From the NCBI GenBank assembly GCA_964030475.1, contig CAXIPT010000002.1, positions 4,939,087-5,003,086 of the forward strand: DNA of 64,000 nt. Direction: 5' to 3'. This DNA is from Tethya wilhelma. Taxonomy: Eukaryota; Porifera; Demospongiae; Tethyida; Tethyidae. Below, in pieces: positions 12,614 to 21,900 of this stretch. The translations under genes and the position numbers were made by a program. Position 1 is the stretch's first letter. Each line of letters opens with the position of its first letter. The notes under the pieces were generated by a model. The model had not been told where the DNA came from. It saw nothing but the letters and a program-made list of their open reading frames with translations, and ran no database searches.

Positions 12614-13126
12614 TTAGTCTACAAGAGCCCCAAAGACAAACTTAGAGGGGTGATCTTCATCAAGGCAAGTGTGAAACTCCATAATTGCTTTTTGAAACTC
12701 TGCCTTGCTGAGCACTCCATTTTTGTTGGCGTCGATATAACTGAAAGCATCTTTAGCTTTGCTTGTGTCGGCATTGAAACACTTCAGGAATTTCTCGTAC
12801 TCGTCTGGACCAACAACTCCATCCTTATCACAGTCCATAGCCCCAAAAAGGTCTTCCACCATACTTGCAACCAGGTTCATCCTGATACATGTCAGAATGT
12901 TTTGAAGAAACGTGTCATAATCTACTCCATCTTCAGGATCCTTCAGATTGCTCATCCCTTTGTTGAACTCAGCTCTTACTTTCTCCTCGGTCCCTGTAAC
13001 AACACCTATTTGGTGGATAAGTTCCTCCTTCTGTGCTTTTTCTTTGGAACCAGAAGACAAAGCGAAGAGTGTTTTCATCTTCCTTTGCCAAAAAGGGTTG
13101 CTCAAATATTTGTCATCCTCAGACAT
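12614..13126 (-). CDS. Intronless EF-hand calcium-binding protein (170 aa)
   Basis: A single uninterrupted reading frame runs from ATG at 13126 to the stop at 12614. Two canonical EF-hand loops are visible: DCDKDGVVGPDEY (about residues 97-109) and DANKNGVLSKAEF (about 131-143). A weaker loop, KDPEDGVDYDTF, lies near residue 62, and an N-terminal hand appears to have lost its ligands. Length and spacing fit the sarcoplasmic calcium-binding protein / calexcitin / coelenterate luciferin-binding protein group. These are soluble cytosolic Ca2+ buffers or sensors. There is no signal peptide or membrane segment. Its neighbours are unrelated Death-family genes. Lack of introns in an intron-rich region may mean a retrocopy, but the frame is intact. 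Upstream (13354-13401) is a tandem array of ETS-like motifs that could act as promoter. Confidence 0.8.
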   Translation of the reverse strand: MSEDDKYLSNPFWQRKMKTLFALSSGSKEKAQKEELIHQIGVVTGTEEKVRAEFNKGMSNLKDPEDGVDYDTFLQNILTCIRMNLVASMVEDLFGAMDCDKDGVVGPDEYEKFLKCFNADTSKAKDAFSYIDANKNGVLSKAEFQKAIMEFHTCLDEDHPSKFVFGALVD

Positions 13127-13353
13127 CTTTCATTGATTTTTTTGGCCGTCAGTTGATTTGACTTGACTGCGGTTAACTCTGTCTTTTTCTGTCAGTGGCT
13201 GATTATTGTGAAATAAATCTGCAAAAACTTCCTTAAAATTTAATAGCTCTTTTAGTGCCACACCTACACAGCCAAGAATTCACAGTACTGTACAACCCCG
13301 TGTCAACCGTTACGGTGCCGTGGGCTACGGTCCCGTGAGTAAAGTTTTACCAC

Positions 13354-13401
13354 ATAACCGGAAAAATAACCGGAAAAATAACCGGAAAAATAACCGGAAA
13401 G
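13354..13401 (-). repeat. Four 12-base repeats with ETS-like core
   Basis: ATAACCGGAAAA is repeated about four times, with the last copy slightly changed. Each unit carries CCGGAA, the core of ETS/GABP sites. The array lies about 230 bases upstream of the EF-hand start codon, so it could be a promoter element; it could also be a simple minisatellite. Confidence 0.5.
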
Positions 13402-13479
13402 ATAAACGATTGCGTATACGAGGATATCCAAATTCCCAGTGTTTTACTGGGCATGCGCAAGAAGTGTGTACCGAGCCAA

Positions 13480-13996
13480 TGTGAGACAGATCATTTGACT
13501 TCAGTTTGAGTTAAAGCTGATGCAGGAGAGATCGAGAGTATCACAAGCAGAAATCCCAGTCCATGGTGATCAGCTTGGAAGAGTTACAGAGAGTTGCATT
13601 CAGCAAGGAATCAAAGATCATGAGTCCTGATGCTCAAAACTTGATCTTGCTTCCAGTTCTTTCATGACTGAGGAAAGATTGTGTACCTCAGTATATAAGT
13701 TGACTTACAATAATTATTGTTGAACTTAATGCAGTACAATATTGTATCCATGACTCTTTCTTATGCAGAGCAAACGCCTACACTCTTTCTCAGTGAAGAT
13801 GAGTGGAAACAGGTTAGTAAGCTGGTGATTCTTGATCCTATAATTGACATGATGAAGGTTCTCTTTGAGAAAGACATGTCTAAAGGAGCAGTTGGAAGGT
13901 GACCTGGGCTGGACTTATTGAATCACTACGAGATTTGGAAAAACAGTGTCTAGCCAACAACCTTGAAAGAGCATTGCAAGAGCATTGCAGTTCTTG
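13480..13996 (+). pseudogene. Deleted ROC-COR-Death pseudogene
   Basis: The end of the ROC exon (about 13490-13693) is followed by the start of the COR exon (from about 13770). At about 13901 it jumps directly into the last 25 or so codons of the Death domain, ending at a stop near 13996. Most of COR, the Cys-rich module and the linker are missing, and the ROC part contains several frame-breaking indels compared with gene B. A GGGCATGCGCA motif at about 13450 resembles the NRF1-like sites of the intact genes. It is a dead, internally deleted family member. Confidence 0.75.
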
Positions 13997-14094
13997 AAAA
14001 TAGAATACTAAAGTTGCACCTTAGTTTTAACATGAGTTTTGATTAATTTTGTTATATGCTATAATAGGCGATTAAATTGCTCTCTTGAAATTAG

Positions 14095-14276
14095 CAGAAT
14101 TAAAGTATGATATTTTCAATCTGCATATATACTGGGTTGGTGAACAAGAATAATGACTAATACCCAACCAGAAACTCACTTACGGCAGAATTAAAGTTTG
14201 ATATTCTGTATACTGGGTTGGTGAACAAGAATATAATTTAATAATGACTAATACCCAACCAGAAACTCACTTACGA
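14095..14276 (+). repeat. Tandem duplication, about 90-base unit
   Basis: A unit starting GCAGAATTAAAGT and ending AACTCACTTACG occurs twice head to tail, with a 10-base indel between copies. Inside each, GGGTTGGT and ACCCAACC could pair as a small hairpin. Confidence 0.6.
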
Positions 14277-14546
14277 AAGAATGCTCTCTTGAAAGTCGCA
14301 TCGAAATAATACATTATATATAGTTATGTAGTTTTGTTGTGAGTATTGTGATGCATGCATGTCCATAGATACTGTAGGCATCAGTATCTATGGTGCAGTA
14401 CAAATTGTGGAGTCTGTAACAGTCAATTGACTAGCTAGTCAATTAACTATTATCAGTATTCTACCACATCCTGCTTCCACCCACGAAGTCTATTAGCATC
14501 CGACCACGTGGCATCCCCACACTGACCAAGCACGGTTCAAACAGAC

Positions 14547-14627
14547 ATGTCTTCCAACGGGGAACAAACAGCTGTTGTTGCTGCTGGAAACCCAGAGAAG
14601 AAGCGAAAGAAGGAAGACTGTATCGTG
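14547..14627 (+). CDS. Possible first coding exon of an unknown gene
   Basis: ATG at 14547 opens an 81-base frame of 27 codons (starting MSSNGEQTAVV, with a basic NPEKKRKKED stretch). It is followed by a good splice donor (GTG|GTACGT). The upstream 45 bases contain CACGTG. The contig ends at the N at 14666, so the rest of the gene is not in place. I do not recognise the protein. The ankyrin exons after the N are on another contig and need not belong to it. Confidence 0.4.
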
Positions 14628-14679
14628 GTACGTTCATGCATTCACTTGCAAACCTTACTTTATGTNATTATCATAATAG

Positions 14680-15843
14680 GGATGGAGTCCCCTGATGTTT
14701 GCCATCAAAGGAGGCCACATTGATATCATTAACAGACTGCTACAAACAGGCCTGGTTAACTACAAAGCAACAAGCAGGGTATATTAATGTTACACATTGA
14801 ATTTGATGCTTAATTTTCTCACTGACCTTTATTATGTAGCTATAATTATAATCTCATACATTCATGCATACAGAAAGGGTGCAATGTCCTCCACTTTGCC
14901 TGTAGAGGTTCTAGCCTTGAATGCTTCAATGCAGTCTTTACTCAGTGCAAAAATGTTGAGACATTGATTCTAGCCACGGACAAGGTACACATTTAGCCTC
15001 GTTCTCAGGCTCCTCCTTTGCAAAGAAAATATTTGCGAAGGAGGAGCCTGGGAATGAGGCTAGTACACATTATCATTAAACTTGAATAATATTATACATG
15101 CCCATACATGTAATCCTTCAATAAACTAAAAACTTGCATGTACATTACATAACTGTAGAATGGGTGGAACGTCATACATCATGCTAGTGCTAGTAGAAAT
15201 GTGAAGATATTGAAGCAGTTACTCAGTCTACTCGGTGAAGAGAATCGCACTAAACTTATCAACCAACGAAACAAGGTATGATAATTATACCACAATTATT
15301 ACCCTATAGCTATACATAATACAATTGTCGTGTCAATCATGTCATCGATCTTTGATGATGACTTTTTTTAAATTTAGGCTGGCTATACCCCACTGTTGGT
15401 TGCCACCGAGTATCAATGTAAACATGCTATAGAGCCTCTCATTGCTCATGGTGCTGACACATCTCTGTGTGCAAAGGATGGAGACAAAGAAGATGGTGAA
15501 AAGAGTGGTCTTCATGTTGCTGCCATACATGATAGCAAAGACATTGCCAAGAAACTTATAGACAAGGAATGTCCAATGGATATTCAAGATTCAGAGGTTT
15601 GTTTCAAAGAGCTTAGAGCAGCTGTGCATGCATGTGCATGTTGTCAGCTATTGGCTCTGATAATTATTATAATAATATTATACAAGCTATGACTGATCGA
15701 GCTGCTGGTATCTTGGTATAAATAATTATGTCCCATGAATGTAGGGCAATTCAGCTCTCCATGTTGCCCACAAGAAATCCAGTTTTGAAGTGATAACTGT
15801 TTTGAGACAAAGAGATGACGGGAAACTGGAAACGTTGGAAAAT
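14680..15843 (+). CDS. Gene C: ankyrin exons of another ANK-ROC-COR-Death paralogue (fragment)
   Basis: Five exons match ankyrin exons 7-11 of gene B in length, phase and sequence: 14680-14778, 14874-14984, 15159-15275, 15378-15596 and 15745-15843. The last is cut by the N at 15844. The second is 9 bases shorter than in B. The reading frame is open through all five. The fragment is a whole contig between two single-N joints (14666 and 15844), with no N-terminal, ROC, COR or Death exons around it, so its placement is uncertain. It could be part of a further intact gene. Confidence 0.75.
14994..15062. mobile_element. Foldback MITE with 9-base target duplication
   Basis: This 69-base near-perfect palindrome starts TAGCCTCG and ends GAGGCTA. 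It is flanked on both sides by GTACACATT (14985-14993 and 15063-15071), an exact 9-base duplication. It lies in an intron of gene C directly after the splice donor. A 9-base duplication is typical of Mutator-like elements. Confidence 0.75.
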
Positions 15844-15854
15844 NATGCAACTAG

Positions 15855-15975
15855 TTTGTTTGCCATTGACCCCCTGTGTCAGACCCCTACTCTACTCTAT
15901 TGTCACCTCCACCCAATGCATTCAGTAACCGGTAATTGGCTTATAAAAAGTTTCATTGTTAGACAATGGCAAACA
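15855..15975. mobile_element. GTTTGCCATTG-family MITE, copy 2
   Basis: Inverted ends (GTTTGCCATTG and CAATGGCAAAC) and an internal CTCTATTGTCACCTCCACCC shared with 10357-10470 in reverse orientation. It begins right after the N at 15844, with a remnant of the TGCAACTA foldback end before it. Confidence 0.6.
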
Positions 15976-16092
15976 CACACACACACATACCAAAGCCCAC
16001 TTTCACTAGTTACTCTATTGTCACCTTCATCTATCCGTAACCAGCAATTAACCTATAAAACTTTGGTTGCCGCTAGGCAATGGCAAACATAC
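15976..16092. mobile_element. GTTTGCCATTG-family MITE, copy 3 (degraded left end)
   Basis: Shares the internal CTCTATTGTCACC block and ends in GGCAATGGCAAACAT. It appears to share its left end with copy 2. AC tracts abut both ends. Confidence 0.5.
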
Positions 16093-16110
16093 ACACACAC
16101 ACACAAATAA

Positions 16111-16283
16111 TAGTTGCATGACCCTAAGTGGGAGGCACTCGATGCATGGTCGAGTGCCGCACACTTAAGGGCATGCAACTATTTTGTTTGCCATTGACCC
16201 CCTGTGATCCCTAACTACTCTATTGTCACCTCCACTCAGCCATGGAGTAACGGGAACTTTGGTTGCTAGGCAATGGCAAACAA

Positions 16284-16284
<1 letters not shown>
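16111..16284 (-). mobile_element. Composite MITE with foldback, copy 4
   Basis: Bases 16111-16182 are the 72-base TAGTTGCA palindrome, in the opposite orientation to 10471-10542. Bases 16183-16284 are the GTTTGCCATTG part. The order is the exact mirror of 10357-10542. Confidence 0.65.

Positions 16285-16334
<50 letters not shown>
16284..16334. repeat. (AC)n microsatellite
   Basis: AC tract with a single CG interruption, directly joined to the end of a MITE. Confidence 0.85.
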
Positions 16335-16450
16335 GCTAGCTTGATTGATGCTTACCACATACAAAGCCAAAGAGAAGTATTATGAGCTGCACTACTCTTA
16401 GTCTTACACTCATCATGAGTTTGTTTTCAGAGGTACTGTAGGATACTACA

Positions 16451-16922
16451 ATAGAGCGTATTCATGTGACGTAAAAACGCGGCGCGGGATTACCCGCGGG
16501 CGGCCATTTTGGTGCACAATAACAGCAGCTGCCAACGGTTTTGACTCTTCGTTTACTGCTCTATCTTGGTGTTTATCAGTGCTCCTGTACCTGAGTTATT
16601 GTCACAATGGTCTCAACTCTTTGCAGCAGGTAAAGTTTAGAGATGACTCCTCCTTGTTTGTAGATATTCTGGCATCAAAGCATGAATCAAGAGGCCCTAG
16701 CTGGGACCATGAAAATCACTAGGAATCCAGTTTTAGTGAACAAAACAACTATTAGGAATGAATTAGATCAGTTCAACTCAAAAGAACTTGGTGTACTAAA
16801 GAACAGTTGCAGAAAATCTTGATTTTTTTTCCCTGGACAGTGTCACAATGTGCACCAAAATGGCCGCCGTTTGCTTCGCGGCAACTCCCGCCCCGTTTTG
16901 ACGTCACATGAATACGCTCTAT
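16451..16922. mobile_element. TIR element 1 (472 bases)
   Basis: The left end ATAGAGCGTATTCATGTGAC and the right end, its reverse complement, head inverted repeats of about 75 bases. The TIRs carry a TGACGTCA-like site (complete in the right arm, shortened in the left) and GGCCATTTTGGTGCAC. The interior has no coding frame of note. It abuts element 2. Confidence 0.7.
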
Positions 16923-17444
16923 AGACCTTATGCAATTGACGTCACAACTTAGAAACCGCGCATGCGTTGCTAACGCCGCCATTTTGAAGGGCAAATTTAG
17001 CGTGGAAGTACAGCAGCAATGCAGGAAAGTGACAGCTTCTTCGAAGAATTTTTGCAGTAAAACCGTGGAGACAGTCAACTAACATACGCTCGATTGCCTT
17101 CACTCAGAGAGCCCTATAGACTTGCAATCTGATCTTTGAGTAGCGGCAGCTAAAACAGCTAGCAGACGGTGACAAAAATTGTAGTTCTTTGCTCTGTATC
17201 ATAATCTTCGTCGCGTGGTTGGTACTGCTGCTTCCACGCTCTGAGCTAGCTATATTCTGTCTCGGTAGCTGTGAACCACAAAAGATGCCTAATCATACAA
17301 AGAGCACTATCAGTGAACTTGTAAAGCAACGATTCGTCTGCTCTCCGTATGTCAGCCATTATTTTTTTGCCCTTCAAAATGGCGGCAGTTAGCAACGCAT
17401 CCGGTGTTGCTATGAAAATTGTGACGTAATTGCATAAGGTCTAT
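16921..17444. mobile_element. TIR element 2 (524 bases)
   Basis: Left end ATAGACCTTATGCAATTGAC and a matching inverted right end; the TIRs are about 80 bases. They carry TGACGTCA (one base shorter at the right), GCATGCGTTGCTAAC and GCCGCCATTTTGAAGGGCAA. TCT flanks both ends. It shares its first bases with the last bases of element 1. No transposase was seen. Confidence 0.7.
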
Positions 17445-17804
17445 TCTGGAGCTCGACAGCTGTTCCTTATCACATGCGAATCCCTCCCCCTCGAATGCTC
17501 GAGTCTATATATAGACCTCCCACGAGGCCTCAGTTATGTAGAGTTTTTGAAAATGACGACCATTATACAATGTGTGTACTTTGTTTGGTGCATGCATGCA
17601 TGTTAGGACAGTAATGACATTCCTAGTTCTTTCATACAAGTGTAATCGTGCACATGAGTGTAGATCTATCTATATGTACACTGAATCAAAAAATTGTACT
17701 AATATAGCATATTATGACAATAATTTCTCCAAGAAGTCGTGTGTACATAAGTATAATAATTAATCTTCAGTTCCTTACAAGTCAGCACAGAAATGTAACA
17801 GTAA
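17445..17804. other. Intergenic DNA with TATA-like site
   Basis: A TATA-like motif (CTATATATAGACC, about 17503-17515) follows a C-rich stretch, but no clear gene starts after it. Confidence 0.4.
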
Positions 17805-17992
17805 TCATAATTCCTCATAAATATTCTCCAAGCATTCATACAGGTCTGTTTCTTGTCCCTGAGAGCCACCATACGATGCCATATCTTTATCTTGGAATGT
17901 TTGCTGCAGGTCATTACCACAGAATGTTGGTGGTCGAGAATGAGCACCATGGTGTATCATCTCATAATGAGGGTCATCAACTGGCATGTTCT
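17805..17992 (-). CDS. Possible last exon of an unknown gene, Tyr-motif tail
   Basis: On the minus strand an acceptor (CTCCTGCAG) precedes an open frame of about 61 codons ending at a stop at 17805. The peptide contains DPHYEMI and ends DLYECLENIYEEL. Closely spaced YxxL/YxxI-type motifs at the C-terminus are typical of phosphotyrosine-signalling or endocytic tails. Preceding exons would lie to the right, but that region is repeat and gap. No membrane segment is seen here. It could be chance. Confidence 0.35.
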
Positions 17993-18174
17993 CTGCAGGA
18001 GGTCAGAGTCATGGAATGAAAATGGATAACTATGTTATATTTTTGCACGTAACAGGTCTTAGAGGGTAAAATTTTACCTTTAATGATTACTAGCTAGTGA
18101 GAGAAAGTTGATATATAAGAATAATGTTGTTTATCCATTTTAAAGCACTTGAATTATAAAAAACATATCCACCA

Positions 18175-18176
<2 letters not shown>

Positions 18177-18270
<94 letters not shown>
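18177..18270. repeat. (AC)n microsatellite at gap edge
   Basis: A pure AC tract of about 47 units runs into the gap and probably caused the assembly break. Confidence 0.9.
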
Positions 18271-18989
18271 NNNNNNNNNNNNNNNNNNNNNNNNNNNNNN
18301 NNNNNNNNNNNNNNNNNNNNNNNNNNNNNNNNNNNNNNNNNNNNNNNNNNNNNNNNNNNNNNNNNNNNNNNNNNNNNNNNNNNNNNNNNNNNNNNNNNNN
18401 NNNNNNNNNNNNNNNNNNNNNNNNNNNNNNNNNNNNNNNNNNNNNNNNNNNNNNNNNNNNNNNNNNNNNNNNNNNNNNNNNNNNNNNNNNNNNNNNNNNN
18501 NNNNNNNNNNNNNNNNNNNNNNNNNNNNNNNNNNNNNNNNNNNNNNNNNNNNNNNNNNNNNNNNNNNNNNNNNNNNNNNNNNNNNNNNNNNNNNNNNNNN
18601 NNNNNNNNNNNNNNNNNNNNNNNNNNNNNNNNNNNNNNNNNNNNNNNNNNNNNNNNNNNNNNNNNNNNNNNNNNNNNNNNNNNNNNNNNNNNNNNNNNNN
18701 NNNNNNNNNNNNNNNNNNNNNNNNNNNNNNNNNNNNNNNNNNNNNNNNNNNNNNNNNNNNNNNNNNNNNNNNNNNNNNNNNNNNNNNNNNNNNNNNNNNN
18801 NNNNNNNNNNNNNNNNNNNNNNNNNNNNNNNNNNNNNNNNNNNNNNNNNNNNNNNNNNNNNNNNNNNNNNNNNNNNNNNNNNNNNNNNNNNNNNNNNNNN
18901 NNNNNNNNNNNNNNNNNNNNNNNNNNNNNNNNNNNNNNNNNNNNNNNNNNNNNNNNNNNNNNNNNNNNNNNNNNNNNNNNNNNNNNNNN
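18271..18989. other. Assembly gap (719 N)
   Basis: Unknown sequence. The last part of the gene D Death domain (about the last 40 codons) should lie at its right edge. Confidence 0.95.
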
Positions 18990-21900
18990 TGGTAAAGACA
19001 TCACAACAACACTCAGTAGGGTCTTTTAGCCGATACATTGAGATTGATTCAAGTTGGGGTGCATCGATGTCTAGCATTCTTCCAGCCTCTCTCCACTTGG
19101 GACTCAGTGTGCGTATGATACGAAGTGGTTTTTGGATTTCTCCCTTTTCGTCCTTCCACTTGATGATGGTCAGCGTTTTGAGAGTAAGTGGCTTTGAGCT
19201 TGAAGGCTGAGTAGAAGGAATTGAAGGAGTCTCGTTTGCTGCAGCAGAACTGCTTTGAGTATCAGGTACAGGCTGTGTATATATATACACAATTATTAGA
19301 CAAATCATGAGTGAATAAAAGTGTTGCTAACTCAAACAATGCTGCTTACTTTTCCCATTTTGGCACCAGGCTCTGTGACCAGCTGTGGAGTGGATGAGTC
19401 TTCCTCCACAAGTGAACGAGATACTTTGCTTCTTTCTGTTTTATCATCTCCAGCAGTTACTGTGAGTACTGGATCTGATGATATCTCAGCAAGCTGAATA
19501 GAAAAGAAATCAGCACGCCATAGCTTACAGCTCTATTATGTACGTGTGTGTGTGCAGTGATCAGCATACCTTTGGTTTCAAAAGTTCATCAATGTTATGT
19601 TTCTTGGGGCAGTTGGTACACCACAGATCATCACGAGGTGGTCTTTGAGGTCTTCCATGAGCATACCCAACATACTCCACTATTTCTTCCTCTCCACAGT
19701 TAGTACACTTCACAAAGGGACCGCCATAGTACTCCAGACCTTGGAGGTGACTGGCTTGGCAGATTTTCAGCAGGTATTCCTGATGCACCTTTTTGATGAA
19801 GTAGCTTGGAGCTCTTTCATCACCTTCTTTAGGCCTGTTTGTAGGTACACAAAGTTTCACAATATCACAAGTTCAAGCAACTGATAATTGTCTAAACTTA
19901 CAGTACAGAGACTTTCAGTCTGTATAAATTTCGTTGCAACTCAATCTTCCAGTTGCATCCATCAATGTTGTAGAACTGACAGCATGTGCTGTAGTATGTA
20001 TTCTTCTTTGACTTCTTACTGTCAGGATCAGCCAGCATGAGACAGATGAAGCGATGAAAGATTTCGTTTGGAAGAAACTTCTGAAAGTCAAAGAAGAATA
20101 TAATCCATGGCATTTGGCAGTCAGATTTTCCAGGTGTTTCAGCTGGCTTTTCAGGAAGTTTGTGAGGTACAAGGAAGAATTTCTCAGAGTCACTGCTTTC
20201 AACCGGGTCTGTTTGACTCCTAGCAGGAGCTGTAGTAACAGGACTGTCACTCTGTGGAAGGGGGTCAGTGTTGGCTCTCAAGGGGGCAGAAACAATTGAG
20301 TTGGGCACAGGGTAGATGAGGCAATTAGCCTGCAGCATTAGACACAGCTGATGGAAAGATACTGGGGTTCCATCTGTGAATTCCTTCCAGCATTCTTTTA
20401 GCAAGATGGAAGACGCTATTCCAGTGTCGATTAGATCTCTTTTCAATCTTGCGGGAACTTGAACCAACTTTCCAAGCACTCCTTTGGATGTATCTTTCAT
20501 TTCAAAGAGAACTTTCATGACATTGATCAGCCAGGCTGGAAAGAGAATCACCAGATTAGCAAGTAGCTTCTGTTCCTCCTGATTCAGAAACAGCATAGGT
20601 GTTTGCTCTGTAAATATAGAACACAATTAATCAACAGATAATAAATGCAACTTTTTTAAAGTGTTCAAACTTACTGAGGTACACTATCTTTCCTGTGTCG
20701 TGAAAGAATTGAAAAGCAAGATTTTGAGCATCAGGATCTGTGATTCCTTGCTGAAATGCCCAACTCTGTATCTCTTCCAAGCTGATCACCATGGACTGGG
20801 ATCTATCTTTGCGATACTCTCTTTGTCTCATCAGCTCCGACTCAAACTGAAGCCAGATGATCGGGTAATCTTCTTCAAGGAAAACGAGATGATCCAAAAT
20901 GGATTTCATCTTTTGCTGGAGTTGAAAAGCGCCACTATCTTTGCGATCTTCATCATCTGTACCATCAATGGAATTCTCCACAGGTATGAAGATCCATTGA
21001 CTTTCTTCATTGCAATGGATGTGATCGACACATCTGTCGTCTTTCAGAAGCTCTTCCCTCAACAGCTTATCAATTGCTTTCAGCTCATCCTCAGTGATTT
21101 CTCGGCCTTGCTCTGGATCCTTTGGTGCTCTGTGAGTGCCTACCAGACAGACACGACTCATTTTCTCATCTCTGCCTCGTTCATCTTCATCAGGAGGATA
21201 GATATGGGCATGGACTGAGTGAATCCAATAGCGGATGTCCTCGAGTGGATTCAAGACAGCTTCATCTTCATGTTTGTCTTCTGCTTCAAGGTAAACAACC
21301 ATGTCTTGGAGATTAAAGACGACCAGGTACATTCCTCGTCTTCTGATGAAGCAGTGATGCATGGGACGGTACTCCGGTTGACCAGCAAAGTCGAGTGTGT
21401 TGAGAATCAGTGATGGCTTTATTTCTTCATGTTCAATGGATTTCAATCGTTCATTGATAGATAAACTGTGTTGCCGATAGATTTTTGGCCCTACATCTGC
21501 TGCTATTGGATCATCAGCTACAGCTGGGCTAGGGACTGTTGGCGGTATGCTAGTGTCAGAGGGAGGCATGTCTTCGAACCCTACAGCTGTAGGTTTGTTT
21601 GGTTGATCAACTTTTGGGTCCTCAGGTTTTGCAGCCTGTGATCTTCCTTGAATGTGACTCTTTGCTTCAGATTGTTTCTTCAGTGAAGGATGCTTAGGAT
21701 GAGGAAGCCCACGTGGATGTCCTGAGGGAGCCTGTGTTGCCATGGTACCCTTTGGCTTGGCAACCACCTGACGAGTCTGCTCTGCCAGTGTTGGGACTTT
21801 AGTTTTCGGTGCAAGCAATAATGCTAGTAGTGCAATGCCATGATCTCCAGACAATAATGGATTCTCTCGAAGTTTCTGCTCAATTTCAGTGATAATACCT

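Noticed and set aside
18090..19308. Long open frames on both strands through 18271-18989
   Set aside because: They consist of N and an AC repeat; only the Death part at 18990-19272 is real coding sequence.
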